This document shows positions 8,359-18,025 of a DNA stretch of 64,000 nucleotides, in pieces. Position 1 is the stretch's first letter; every line of letters begins with the position of its first letter. The notes under the pieces are model-generated. The model was given only the letters and a program-made list of their open reading frames with translations. It did no database searches and had not been told where the DNA came from. Source of the DNA: Fluviicoccus keumensis (GTDB lineage: Bacteria; Pseudomonadota; Gammaproteobacteria; Pseudomonadales; Moraxellaceae); contig NZ_SHKX01000010.1 in NCBI RefSeq assembly GCF_004217445.1, forward strand, positions 620,001-684,000, given 5' to 3'. The translations under genes and the position numbers were made by a program.

Positions 8359-8745
8359 TTACTTGAGGGTCAGCAGATAAGCGATCAGGTCGCTGCGGCT
8401 ATCCGCGTTGTCCAGACCGTCATACTTCATCTTTCCGCCCGGCACCAGCGACTTCGGATTAGTCAGATACCGGTCCAGCTTGTCGCTGCTCCAGACGAGG
8501 CCGCTCTTCTTCATCGCGTCCGAATACTCGAAATCGGGCGTCCGCGCCGCCGCCAGCCCGGCAACGCCGAACAATGACGGTCCCTTCTTGTTCTTGCCCT
8601 GCTTGGCGCTGTGACACTCGGAGCATTCTTCGGCAAAAACCTTCTGGCCGTTGGCCGGGTTGTTGGCCGCATGCACCGGCGCGGTAAACGCCAGCAGCAC
8701 GCCCAACGCCAGCAAGCCTTGGTGAAAAACGTTGTCAGCCTTCAT
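8359..8745 (-). CDS. Class I c-type cytochrome (small, periplasmic)
   Basis: This 128-residue protein has a signal peptide (MKADNVFHQGLLALGVLLAFTAPVHA) and one haem-binding CxxCH (CSECH) soon after, with a likely distal Met in VPGGKMKYDGL. It should be a soluble periplasmic electron carrier. I chose the ATG at 8745 because GAGGA lies 8 bases upstream; an upstream in-frame TTG (8760) would carry the Shine-Dalgarno sequence inside the coding region. The start is 11 bases after the stop of the porin-cytochrome gene, so translation is probably coupled. It is the last gene of a three-gene redox operon. Confidence 0.88.
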   Translation of the reverse strand: MKADNVFHQGLLALGVLLAFTAPVHAANNPANGQKVFAEECSECHSAKQGKNKKGPSLFGVAGLAAARTPDFEYSDAMKKSGLVWSSDKLDRYLTNPKSLVPGGKMKYDGLDNADSRSDLIAYLLTLK

Positions 8746-8756
8746 CGGCGCATTCC

Positions 8757-10097
8757 TCAAAATGATGTCCAGACAAAACCGAACAGGGTGTTGTTGTCCT
8801 TGGCGTCGCGACCGGAACCGTCATAGTTGGTGCTGCCGCCATTGAACTTGGTGTAGTTGGTGTATTGCAGGCCGACCCGGACATTGGCCCACGGCGACCC
8901 CCAGGACGACTCCTTGCCCCACGGCGTCCAGTCAGTCTGGACGGTATAGCCCTGCGTGTCCGGCTTGCCGTTGTTGCTGCCGGTATCAGCGGCGGGAGCA
9001 TACAGGCCGGTATCCTCGCTGCCGGTGGTGCGGAATGCGCCCAGCGTCAGGCCATAGGTCTGGTCAAAGGTGTACGAAGTATTGATGTTGAGCTGGTTGA
9101 GGGTCGCCGTCGGATTGGCGGAATCCCCGGCGGCGAAGCTGGCGTCCAGCGTCTGCTTTTCGTGGATATAACTGCCGCTGATGGTGCAGATATGACGGCG
9201 GGTGCCGAGGAACTGCCAGGCCGCATCCACACCCAGATCACGATACTTGTTGGTCAGGTCCGAAGCCGGATCAGGCTGGATATTGGCGTTGAAAGCCACC
9301 ACTCCGGCGGAGAACGCCTGTTTGTGCATGTCACGGTAATAGGCCAGTCGCGCATAGGGCGCGGCGCTGGCCAGCTTGCCCTCCGGCTGGATGTTCATCA
9401 GCTTGTCGAGCACATTCCGCGACATCGACTTGTACAAACCGGCTTCCGCATAAATATGGTTGGCGAACAGGCCATAAGCCGTCGCACCCACCACCTGCTG
9501 CGCCAGACCGCCGTCCAGAATCGTCCCGGCCGCACCCGGAACCAGCTCCGTCGAGGTATAGGGAAATCGCCAGGCCGGCAACGTGTTGAACGGGTCCTGC
9601 AAACCGGGGTTGTTGTTGACGCTGACGCCCACAATCGCATTATTTTGCAGCGTTGTGGCATAGCGCACATCCAGATTATCCATCGAGACCTTGTGCTCGG
9701 CGCCCGAGTAGGTCACTTGGGCAAAACCGCCGACATGATCGCTGAGCTTGCCGGCGGCGAAGCCGGAAATTTCCTGCAGCAAGGCATTGTCGTTCAGCGA
9801 GGTATGATCGGTCGGGGGAGCGGACAGATCCTTGGAAGTATGCGCTAACGACGCCACCACCATGCCCGAGAACGGCAGGGAAGCCTTGCCATTCCCGTCC
9901 GTGTAACCGTTCAGCTTGAAGGCGATACCGTGCGGGGTGAGTTGCGGGCCATACGCGCCGATATGGCAGGCAGCGCACTCTTCACCGGTCTGGCGGGCGA
10001 AGGACGGCAGGGCATGAGCATTGGCGGCAGCCAGCACCGGCAGGGCAACACAGGCCAGCCGGGCAAGCAAGTGCTTGCCCGCAGGGAACAGGGACAT
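8757..10097 (-). CDS. Cyc2-like outer-membrane porin-cytochrome c fusion
   Basis: This 446-residue protein has a signal peptide (residues 1-29), one haem motif CAACH (Cys41-His45) and then a long alternating, aromatic-rich region ending in FGFVWTSF, a typical C-terminal outer-membrane barrel strand. The block PSFARQTGEECAACH followed by PQLTPHGIAFKLNGY closely resembles the N-terminus of Cyc2, the fused cytochrome-porin that oxidises Fe(II) at the surface of iron oxidisers. Related proteins occur in many bacteria not known to oxidise iron, so the role here is inference: electron transfer across the outer membrane. Its ATG overlaps the cytochrome b561 stop (TGATG), and a small cytochrome c follows. 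Confidence 0.78.
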   Translation of the reverse strand: MSLFPAGKHLLARLACVALPVLAAANAHALPSFARQTGEECAACHIGAYGPQLTPHGIAFKLNGYTDGNGKASLPFSGMVVASLAHTSKDLSAPPTDHTSLNDNALLQEISGFAAGKLSDHVGGFAQVTYSGAEHKVSMDNLDVRYATTLQNNAIVGVSVNNNPGLQDPFNTLPAWRFPYTSTELVPGAAGTILDGGLAQQVVGATAYGLFANHIYAEAGLYKSMSRNVLDKLMNIQPEGKLASAAPYARLAYYRDMHKQAFSAGVVAFNANIQPDPASDLTNKYRDLGVDAAWQFLGTRRHICTISGSYIHEKQTLDASFAAGDSANPTATLNQLNINTSYTFDQTYGLTLGAFRTTGSEDTGLYAPAADTGSNNGKPDTQGYTVQTDWTPWGKESSWGSPWANVRVGLQYTNYTKFNGGSTNYDGSGRDAKDNNTLFGFVWTSF

Positions 10098-10690
10098 CAG
10101 GATTCTCCTTGAGAGAGTTGGGAAAGTTCTTGTTTTGAAGTCTTGACGAAGCGCTTGGGCAACATGTTGACCAGGACATGATCCCCGCGAATGAAGTGGT
10201 GCCAGAGCGCGGCGGCGACATGCAGGGTTACCAGCCCGCCCAGTATCCAGGCGCCGACTTCGTGGTAGTGCACCAGGTCGTCCGCGTAATCCGTGTCCAT
10301 GCCCGTGAGCGGCGGCAGCGGAATCAGGCCAAACACCGATACGGTCTGGCCACGGGCGCTGGAGGCCATCCAGCCCAGCACGGGTAATACAAACAGGAAG
10401 CCGAAAATGGCGAAATGCGCCCCGAAGGCGGACAGGCGCAGCCAGAGGTTGGGTTCGGCCGACTTGCCATGGCGTATTTCATGGTTCAGCCATAACAGGA
10501 AACGGGGAATCAGTACGCCCAGCACCAGCAGGCCCAGCGAACGGTGAGCATTGAGCAACAACAGCTTGAGGGGCTTACCTTCCATATCGTCGCGAACCAG
10601 GATGGCCGCGACCAGCACCGCCAGCAGCAACAGGGTCAGCCAGTGCAACAGGATGGAAATCGGGGAACGACGGGGAGGAACATGCGTCAT
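10097..10690 (-). CDS. Cytochrome b561 (inner-membrane dihaem)
   Basis: This 197-residue protein has four transmembrane helices and the histidines expected for two haems b: ILLHW, NAHRSLG, HYHEVGAW and TLHVAAALWHH. It is of the bacterial b561 type that links the quinone pool or a redox partner to periplasmic carriers. First in an operon with the porin-cytochrome and small cytochrome c genes, it would complete a path from inner membrane to cell surface. ATG at 10690 is preferred over an in-frame GTG at 10699; no strong ribosome site is visible for either. A tandem TTAAG box lies about 90 bases upstream. Confidence 0.88.
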   Translation of the reverse strand: MTHVPPRRSPISILLHWLTLLLLAVLVAAILVRDDMEGKPLKLLLLNAHRSLGLLVLGVLIPRFLLWLNHEIRHGKSAEPNLWLRLSAFGAHFAIFGFLFVLPVLGWMASSARGQTVSVFGLIPLPPLTGMDTDYADDLVHYHEVGAWILGGLVTLHVAAALWHHFIRGDHVLVNMLPKRFVKTSKQELSQLSQGES

Positions 10691-10776
10691 GGCGGCCACC
10701 AGTAGGTTGCCGGTTTCCCGTTCTATCGGGGGAAATCCGGATTGGGGGCGAGCCTAGCGGGCCAGTGGCCGGTGAA

Positions 10777-10795
10777 CCTTAAAATAACCTTAAGG
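10777..10795 (-). promoter_or_regulatory. Tandem TTAAG-N6-TTAAG response-regulator box upstream of the b561/porin-cytochrome operon
   Basis: Read on the minus strand the sequence is CCTTAAGGTTATTTTAAGG, two TTAAG half-sites 6 bases apart in the direction of the cytochrome operon. This matches the box described for the Fe(II)-responsive regulator BqsR of Pseudomonas and also the PmrA/QseB-type consensus. A TAGGCT that could serve as -10 lies about 22 bases downstream. Which regulator binds cannot be told from the DNA. Confidence 0.6.
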
Positions 10796-10880
10796 ATGAC
10801 ATGTCTTTACAGAAGCCGCTTACGACGGCGACAGAGCGTTACCGCCGGGCAACGAAACGCGCCGCCCGGCGGAATCGCGA

Positions 10881-11339
10881 TTACGCGCGTTGGCACAACG
10901 CCAGCATCACCTGCCACTGTTCCTCGCTGACCGGCATCAGCGACAGCCGGTTACCCTTGCGCACCAACGCCAGCTCGGCCAGTTCCGGCAGGGTTTTCAG
11001 GTCGGCCAGCGACAGCGTGCCGCTGAACTTCTCCACGAATTCGACATCGACGCCGGTCCAGCGCGGGTTGTCGGCGGGCGACTTGGGGTCGAAGTATTTG
11101 TGCTCCGGATCGAACTGCGTCGGGTCGGGATAGCCCTCCTTCGCAATGCGCATCAACCCGACAATGCCCGGCACCTCGCAATTGGAGTGATAAAAAAAGG
11201 CCAGATCGCCCTTTTGCATTTGCCGCAGGAAGTTGCGTGCCTGATAATTGCGCACCCCGTCCCACAGCGCCACCTTGCGATCGATCAGGTGGTCGATCCC
11301 GAACACCGACGGTTCCGATTTCATCAGCCAGTACGCCAT
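10881..11339 (-). CDS. EVE domain-containing protein
   Basis: This 152-residue protein is a single EVE domain, recognisable by MAYWLMKSEPSVFGIDHL, the WDGVRNYQARNFLRQM block, GDLAFFYHSN and the Trp in PRWTGVDVEF. EVE domains are PUA-like folds that bind modified bases in DNA or RNA. The start is preceded by GGAGAGGCATAA. It is divergent from hemW with only 2 bases between the two start codons, so its promoter must lie inside the hemW coding sequence. Confidence 0.9.
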   Translation of the reverse strand: MAYWLMKSEPSVFGIDHLIDRKVALWDGVRNYQARNFLRQMQKGDLAFFYHSNCEVPGIVGLMRIAKEGYPDPTQFDPEHKYFDPKSPADNPRWTGVDVEFVEKFSGTLSLADLKTLPELAELALVRKGNRLSLMPVSEEQWQVMLALCQRA

Positions 11340-11341
11340 TT

Positions 11342-12487
11342 ATGCCTCTCCCGCTTCCGCCGCTCAGTCTGTATGTGCATGTGCCCTGGTGCGTGCGCAA
11401 ATGCCCCTACTGCGACTTCAACTCGCACGCCAGCCCGGCGAGTTTACCCGAAGCCGAGTACGTTTCGGCACTGCTGCGCGATCTGGACGAAGACCTGTGT
11501 TGGGTGGCGGACCGGCCAATCCGCTCGATGTTTGTCGGCGGCGGCACGCCGTCGCTGTTTTCGCCGGAAGCCTATCAGACGTTGATGGCTGGGCTGAAGG
11601 CACGCCTGGCATTCGCCCCCGACGTCGAGATCACGCTGGAAGCCAACCCCGGCACGGTGGAACACGGCCGTTTCGAGGGCTACCGCGAGGCGGGCATCAA
11701 CCGCATCTCGCTGGGCATCCAGAGTTTTGATCCGGAACAGTTGCGGAAGCTGGGCCGCATCCACGGCCGCGACGAAGCCCATCGCGCCATCCAGGCCGTG
11801 AAGGATGCCGGTTTCGACAACTTCAACCTTGACCTGATGCACGGCCTGCCCGGCCAGACCGTGGAAGGCGCGCTGGACGACCTGCGCCAGGCGCTGGCGT
11901 TCGCGCCGCCGCACCTGTCGTGGTACCAACTGACCATCGAACCGAACACCGCCTTCTACCGCCAGCCGCCGGTGCTGCCGGAAGACGACGCACTCTGGGC
12001 CATCCAGGAGGCAGGGCAGGCGCTGCTGGCGGCGCACGGGCTGGCGCAGTACGAAGTTTCCGCCTACAGCGCCGAGCGGCCGTCGCGCCACAACCTCAAT
12101 TACTGGGAATTTGGCGACTATCTGGGCATCGGCGCGGGCGCGCACGGCAAGGTGACGACAGCGGACGGCATCCTGCGCTATCGCAAGACGCGGTTGCCCA
12201 AGGACTATCTGGCCGCTGCCCCGCAGGGGCTGGCGCGGGTGGGGCCGGATCGCGTGGCCGAGGATGAGCTGGCCTTTGAGTTCATGATGAACGCGCTGCG
12301 CCTGAAACATGGCGTCGACAGCCGCCTGTTCCACGAGCGCACCGGGCTGGCGCTGGAACGGGTGGAGCCTGTCATTTGCGACCTGCAGGCGCGCGGACTG
12401 CTGACCCGCGACGGGAACCGCTGGGCCTGCTCCGGCATCGGCTACAACCACCTGAACGCCGTGCTGGCGTCCTTCCTCAGCCGCTGA
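11342..12487 (+). CDS. hemW: HemW-like radical SAM protein (haem chaperone / coproporphyrinogen dehydrogenase-like)
   Basis: This 381-residue protein begins with the canonical YVHVPWCVRKCPYCDFNSH block, containing the radical SAM CxxxCxxC cluster motif, followed by GGGTPSLF, EANPGTVE and RISLGIQSFD, and a C-terminal HemN_C region. The C-terminal domain and the CxxxCxxC-x-F form fit HemW, which inserts haem into respiratory enzymes, rather than true HemN. The start is placed at 11342, where family members begin; no clear ribosome site precedes it, and the leader overlaps the divergent EVE gene. The neighbouring cytochrome operon would be a client for a haem chaperone, though that link is inference. 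Confidence 0.88.
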   Translation: MPLPLPPLSLYVHVPWCVRKCPYCDFNSHASPASLPEAEYVSALLRDLDEDLCWVADRPIRSMFVGGGTPSLFSPEAYQTLMAGLKARLAFAPDVEITLEANPGTVEHGRFEGYREAGINRISLGIQSFDPEQLRKLGRIHGRDEAHRAIQAVKDAGFDNFNLDLMHGLPGQTVEGALDDLRQALAFAPPHLSWYQLTIEPNTAFYRQPPVLPEDDALWAIQEAGQALLAAHGLAQYEVSAYSAERPSRHNLNYWEFGDYLGIGAGAHGKVTTADGILRYRKTRLPKDYLAAAPQGLARVGPDRVAEDELAFEFMMNALRLKHGVDSRLFHERTGLALERVEPVICDLQARGLLTRDGNRWACSGIGYNHLNAVLASFLSR

Positions 12488-12489
12488 TC

Positions 12490-12509
12490 CCCCACCACGG
12501 TAGGGTTGT
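12490..12509 (+). promoter_or_regulatory. Motif copy 1, shared with the region upstream of 22772
   Basis: CCCCACCACGG-T-AGGGTT lies 126 bases before the secreted-protein ATG at 12635. The same sequence with two changes in 20 recurs at 22688-22707, also upstream of an exported-protein gene. The binding factor is unknown. Confidence 0.4.
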
Positions 12510-12634
12510 CGCCCCATACAGCCAGTGCAAATATCCATCAAGACTCCAAAGCCGCCACGGTCGGTTTCGACCGGATGACGCCGCGGCGGCTGCCGGGTCT
12601 CACTGATGCTTTGCCTCACGTATGGAGAACCATC

Positions 12635-13027
12635 ATGAAACGCTGGATTTTGGCGGCCCTGATCACCGGAGCCGCATCAAGTCAGGCCTTGGCCTGGGGT
12701 TTGGGTGATATCGGCGGCCAAATCTTGCGCAAGGGAGCCGAAACCACCGTCACGAATGCGGTGAACGGCGGCAACAAAGCTCCGGCCGCAACCGGCACAC
12801 CGTCCGAGGCAGCTCCGGCTACCGCAGGCGGCGTCGTTACCGAGGTCGCCTCCGACGCTGCCTCGCAAGCCACCACCAACGCCCTGGCGAAAAGCGGCGT
12901 TCCCGGCGCCGGGGTGGCGGGAAATGTAGCGGGAGGACTGGTGAAGGGGTTGGGCGGCATGTTCAAGAAAAAACCGGCCGCTGAACCCGCCCCGGCTGGC
13001 GCGACCGATACCGCCGCACAACCCTGA
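12635..13027 (+). CDS. Small exported protein of unknown function
   Basis: This 130-residue protein has a signal peptide (MKRWILAALITGAASSQALA) and then a low-complexity Ala/Gly/Thr-rich body (QATTNALAKSG, GVAGNVAGGLVKGLGGMFKKK) ending in a Pro/Ala-rich tail. The Gly-rich amphipathic segment LVKGLGGMFKKK could associate with membranes. I do not recognise a family. GGAGA precedes the ATG by 7 bases. A strong terminator follows the stop, and the upstream region carries a motif shared with the lipoprotein gene at 22772. Confidence 0.75.
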   Translation: MKRWILAALITGAASSQALAWGLGDIGGQILRKGAETTVTNAVNGGNKAPAATGTPSEAAPATAGGVVTEVASDAASQATTNALAKSGVPGAGVAGNVAGGLVKGLGGMFKKKPAAEPAPAGATDTAAQP

Positions 13028-13051
13028 CCAAACGCTTCAGGATCGGTACAT

Positions 13052-13086
13052 ATGAAAAAGGGCTGCCATTGGCAGCCCTTTTTCAT
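13052..13086. terminator. Bidirectional rho-independent terminator
   Basis: A 14- to 16-base-pair stem (core GGGCTGCC/GGCAGCCC around an ATT loop) with A-run on one side and T-run on the other lies between convergent stops at 13027 and 13103, so it can serve both genes. Confidence 0.9.
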
Positions 13087-13102
13087 TGGGTTTTCGCAGC
13101 GC

Positions 13103-13474
13103 TTACAGCACGATCCGGCGCTGGGTCTGGGCGAATTCATCTTCATCATCCGCCTTGAACACGTCTTCCAGACGCTCCAGCAACTTGACGAACTCACGGC
13201 CGCGAACCGGTTTGGTCATCAGGAACGGCGACGGCGGGCTGGGCGGCATCTGGGCGGCATAACTGACCACCAGACTGCCGAACTTCGCGTTCTTCAGCGG
13301 CAGACGCTGCGCATACAAATCCAGGTCGACCACCACCACATCCGCTTCCGCTTCATTTTCGGTAAAACGCCACTGGTTATCGCCCCGATCCCCGAATGAA
13401 ACCAGCAAGGACTTGACCAGAGCTTTCTGGTGCTCTTCGGCAATCATGGCGATGGCAAAATTATGGGTGGGCAT
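13103..13474 (-). CDS. Hypothetical protein with a receiver-like (CheY-like) layout
   Basis: I do not recognise a named family for this 123-residue protein. The pattern ADVVVVDLDLYAQ, GSLVVSY and FLMTKPVRGREFVKLLERL resembles the Asp strand, a middle strand and the Lys-Pro loop of response-regulator receivers, but the acidic cluster near the N-terminus expected of an active receiver is not obvious. It may be a pseudo-receiver adaptor. ATG at 13474 is chosen because AAGGA lies 8 bases upstream; two earlier in-frame starts lack this. It is convergent with the exported protein gene and upstream of typA on the same strand side. Confidence 0.6.
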   Translation of the reverse strand: MPTHNFAIAMIAEEHQKALVKSLLVSFGDRGDNQWRFTENEAEADVVVVDLDLYAQRLPLKNAKFGSLVVSYAAQMPPSPPSPFLMTKPVRGREFVKLLERLEDVFKADDEDEFAQTQRRIVL

Positions 13475-13580
13475 GGACAGCATCCTTAACGTGGGTTTAT
13501 ACCGCACCTCTCCTCACCATCGGAATGGTTTTAGCGGCGGTCATAAATATTTCAACAATAGTGGTATACCCCACAAAACG

Positions 13581-13608
13581 CAAATCGCCCAGATTTCCGG
13601 GCGATTTG
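13581..13608 (-). terminator. Rho-independent terminator of typA
   Basis: CAAATCGCCC (13581-13590) pairs with GGGCGATTTG (13599-13608) over an 8-base loop; on the minus strand it is followed by a short T-run (CGTTTTG). It lies 34 bases after the typA stop. Confidence 0.7.
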
Positions 13609-13642
13609 ACGGGGTAAACGGTATCAAACGCCAGACAGGCGG

Positions 13643-15460
<1,818 letters not shown>

Positions 15461-15546
15461 AACAGTCACGAAGCACTTGCGGAGAGGAAAGGGCGCGCAG
15501 TATAGCGCAAGACGCATGACGACGGGATGAATTGCTGACAAAAAGC

Positions 15547-15574
15547 GCAACGGCCACCCTTGGGTGGCCGTTGC
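15547..15574 (-). terminator. Rho-independent terminator of the OmpA gene
   Basis: A perfect stem GCAACGGCCACC/GGTGGCCGTTGC is followed on the minus strand by GCTTTTTG, giving a classic terminator 23 bases after the OmpA stop. It overlaps the non-coding leader of typA. Confidence 0.88.
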
Positions 15575-15596
15575 AGGCTTCAGTCACCGCGAAGAA

Positions 15597-16883
15597 TTAC
15601 TTCTTCTTGGCAGCTTTCTTGCCTTTCTTCTTGCCTTTCACCGCGGCCTTCTTGGCAGCCGGCTTGGTCACCTTCTGGACTTCCGAGGTTTGCTTCTCGG
15701 CGGTCAGGACGGCGATCACGCGGCGGTTCTGCGCCTTGCCTTCAGCCGTCTTGTTGTCGGCCACAGGCTTGGAGGAACCGAAACCAATCGCGGTAACACG
15801 GGCCGGATCAACCTTGAAGTCATTGATCAGCTTCATGCGTACAGCGTCAGCGCGTTGTTGCGACAGTTGCTTGTTCTTCGCCGGGTTGCCTGAAGAATCG
15901 GTATGACCCTCGATGGTGATGAAGGCATTGCCGTTGGCCTTGGCCATATCGGCGATCTTGGCCACTTCCTTCTCGAAGGCGGGCTTGATCACGGCCTGGC
16001 CGGAATCGAAGACGATATTGATCTTCTCTTCAATCTTCTCGGTCTTGGCGATGGTCACGGTCTTGGTGCAGCCCTTGTCATCAACCACTTCGTTCGCCGG
16101 GGTAGCCGGGCACTTGTCGTTGACGTTGATCACGCCATCCTTGTCATCATCCATCGGGCAGCCATTGGCGCCGACCGGTTGACCCAGCGGAGTGTTCGGG
16201 CATTCATCAATGCTGTTCGGCACCTTGTCCTTGTCAGAGTCGAGCGGGCAACCGTCGGTACCGACTTCCCAGCCGGCCGGGGTATTGACGCAACGATCGT
16301 TGGCATCGACCACGCCGTCACCGTCGGTATCGGCGGGAATGTAGGCTTCCGGCTTCACCGGCGCGGGCTGCTCGGGGGCGTACGTGGGCTCGTTGATTTC
16401 ACCGAACGCCAGTTGCAGACCCACCACAGCCAGGTAATTGGTCAGGCTCTTGTCAGAGTTGTGCACCGCGCGCAGCTCTCCGCGCAGGGAGAGTCTGTCG
16501 GTCAGGCTGTAGAAGGCGCCGGCGCCAAGATCCATGGTGGTATCTTGGGAAACATAAGGCGTGGAGCTGATTTTGCTACGCGAAAAACCGCCCAGAACGT
16601 ACGGGGACAGCGTGGCGCCCTGAAAGCTCTCGGGCGAGAACAGCACATGGCCGCCGAGAAGCTTGGTATCGCCGCTTTTGCCATATTCGGCTTCCAGCGC
16701 CAGGGAGTCGGTGAACTTGACACCGGCAGCCAGACCGGCATAGACGCCATCATCAATCTTCGCGCCGGAGGGTTCGTCAGCAGTGTACATGCCAACCAGC
16801 GGGGTGACGGTTAAAGCAGCAGCATGGGCCATGGCCATGGGGGCTGCCAGAATGACAGCGAGAGCAGTCCGGTTCAGTTTCAT
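15597..16883 (-). CDS. OmpA-family outer-membrane protein with thrombospondin type 3 repeats and a Lys-rich tail
   Basis: This 428-residue protein has a signal peptide (MKLNRTALAVILAAPMAMAHA), an N-terminal barrel domain (about residues 22-175), three Ca-binding-type thrombospondin type 3 repeats (DTDGDGVVDANDRC, DSDKDKVPNSIDEC, DDDKDGVINVNDKC, about 195-275), and an OmpA C-terminal peptidoglycan-binding domain with ITIEGHTDSSGN, QQRADAVRMKL and AQNRRV. It links outer membrane to cell wall. The last 25 or so residues are an unusual Lys/Ala-rich tail (AAKKAAVKGKKKGKKAAKK). AGGAGG lies 7 bases before the ATG, and a good promoter sits upstream. Confidence 0.93.
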   Translation of the reverse strand: MKLNRTALAVILAAPMAMAHAAALTVTPLVGMYTADEPSGAKIDDGVYAGLAAGVKFTDSLALEAEYGKSGDTKLLGGHVLFSPESFQGATLSPYVLGGFSRSKISSTPYVSQDTTMDLGAGAFYSLTDRLSLRGELRAVHNSDKSLTNYLAVVGLQLAFGEINEPTYAPEQPAPVKPEAYIPADTDGDGVVDANDRCVNTPAGWEVGTDGCPLDSDKDKVPNSIDECPNTPLGQPVGANGCPMDDDKDGVINVNDKCPATPANEVVDDKGCTKTVTIAKTEKIEEKINIVFDSGQAVIKPAFEKEVAKIADMAKANGNAFITIEGHTDSSGNPAKNKQLSQQRADAVRMKLINDFKVDPARVTAIGFGSSKPVADNKTAEGKAQNRRVIAVLTAEKQTSEVQKVTKPAAKKAAVKGKKKGKKAAKKK

Positions 16884-16923
16884 CGAGGTCCTCCTGGGAT
16901 TCGGATGTCATTTGCTGGCACCT

Positions 16924-16952
16924 ATTCTAGATGCAGTTCACAAATGCGCCAA
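16924..16952 (-). promoter_or_regulatory. Sigma-70 promoter of the OmpA gene
   Basis: On the minus strand TTGGCG (16952-16947) and TAGAAT (16929-16924) are 17 bases apart, giving a start near 16917 and a leader of about 34 bases containing AGGAGG. Confidence 0.6.
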
Positions 16953-17170
16953 GCAAGATTGGCAAAAAACAACAAAAGCGGGAAATGGAGACGAGACGGT
17001 TCTTCCCTGTTATCGCAACCATAACGACAGCATCACGCCAAGGTCAAGCCATATGTCAGACAGTTACACCATAAACACCGAAATTTCGTAAAAACCCGTG
17101 AATGCTGCAACCTTGCCCGCCGACGGCAGGTAAAATGCGCTCATCAACTGAAATCCCGACCCCGAAAACC

Positions 17171-18025
17171 ATGACCGATCTCCGACAACGTTTCTATTTC
17201 CAGGAAGGCGCCGTCCGCGGTGAAATCGTGCATCTGGAACAGTCCCTGACCGACGTATTCAGCCGCCACGACTATCCGGACGTGATCCGTCGCCTGCTGG
17301 CGCAACTGGCGGCGGCCAGCGTGCTGCTGACCGCGACACTGAAGATCGAAGGCCGGGTTTCGCTGCTGGCGCGCGGCAACGGGCGCCTGCGCATGATCAT
17401 GGCGGAATGCACCCATAACCACGATATCCGCGCCCTGGCGCAACTTGATGAATCATCCGAGGCATGGCCCGATACGGCCTCGCTGAAGGAACTGCTGGGA
17501 CAGGGCACGCTGGCCATTACCCTGGAACCCGAAGTCGGCGAGCGTTACCAAGGCATCGTGCCGCTGGAAAAAGCCAGCCTGGCGGAATGCCTGGAAGAGT
17601 ACTTCGCCCGCTCGGAACAGATTCCGACACGGCTGTGGTTGCAGTCATCCGCCGGGAATGCCGCCGGCCTGTTGCTGCAGGTGATGCCGGGCGCCGGCGG
17701 CGATGACGATGATCTCTGGCCGCGCGCCACCGGCCTGGCCGACACCCTGCGGTCCGGCGAATTGCTGGAATTGTCCCCGGAAGAGGTGCTCTACCGGCTT
17801 TATCATGAAGAAGAAGTGACGTTGCCGCCGTCGGAAGAAGTCCGCTTTGCGTGCTCCTGCTCGCGGGAGCGGACGGCGGAAGGACTGGCCAGCATCGGCT
17901 TGGCCGAGGCGGAAGACATTCTGGCCGAACAGGGTGAAATCAGGCTGATCTGCCAGTTCTGCCAGACCGAATACCTGTTCACCCCGCAGGATGTGCGCGC
18001 CCTCTTCCGGCAATCACTGCACTGA
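17171..18025 (+). CDS. hslO: Redox-regulated chaperone Hsp33
   Basis: This 284-residue protein is a cytoplasmic holdase activated by oxidation. The C-terminal zinc-redox switch is visible as CSC (FACSCSRERT, near residue 231) and CQFC (ICQFCQTEY, near 264). The N-terminal core begins DLRQRFYFQEGAVRGEIVHL, typical of the family, and the start is set there. An upstream in-frame ATG at 17102 is rejected. A -10-like TAAAAT lies at 17131-17136. Its 3' end overlaps the convergent envZ gene by 12 bases. Confidence 0.95.
   Translation: MTDLRQRFYFQEGAVRGEIVHLEQSLTDVFSRHDYPDVIRRLLAQLAAASVLLTATLKIEGRVSLLARGNGRLRMIMAECTHNHDIRALAQLDESSEAWPDTASLKELLGQGTLAITLEPEVGERYQGIVPLEKASLAECLEEYFARSEQIPTRLWLQSSAGNAAGLLLQVMPGAGGDDDDLWPRATGLADTLRSGELLELSPEEVLYRLYHEEEVTLPPSEEVRFACSCSRERTAEGLASIGLAEAEDILAEQGEIRLICQFCQTEYLFTPQDVRALFRQSLH

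Noticed and set aside
10801..11133. Plus-strand 110-codon ORF with AAGGA six bases before its ATG
   Set aside because: Most of it is antisense to the EVE-domain gene, its product is basic and low-complexity with no family likeness, and the apparent ribosome site is part of the TTAAG box.
18014..18025. 12-base convergent overlap of hslO and envZ as a special signal
   Set aside because: Short 3' overlaps occur at several places here and need no special explanation.
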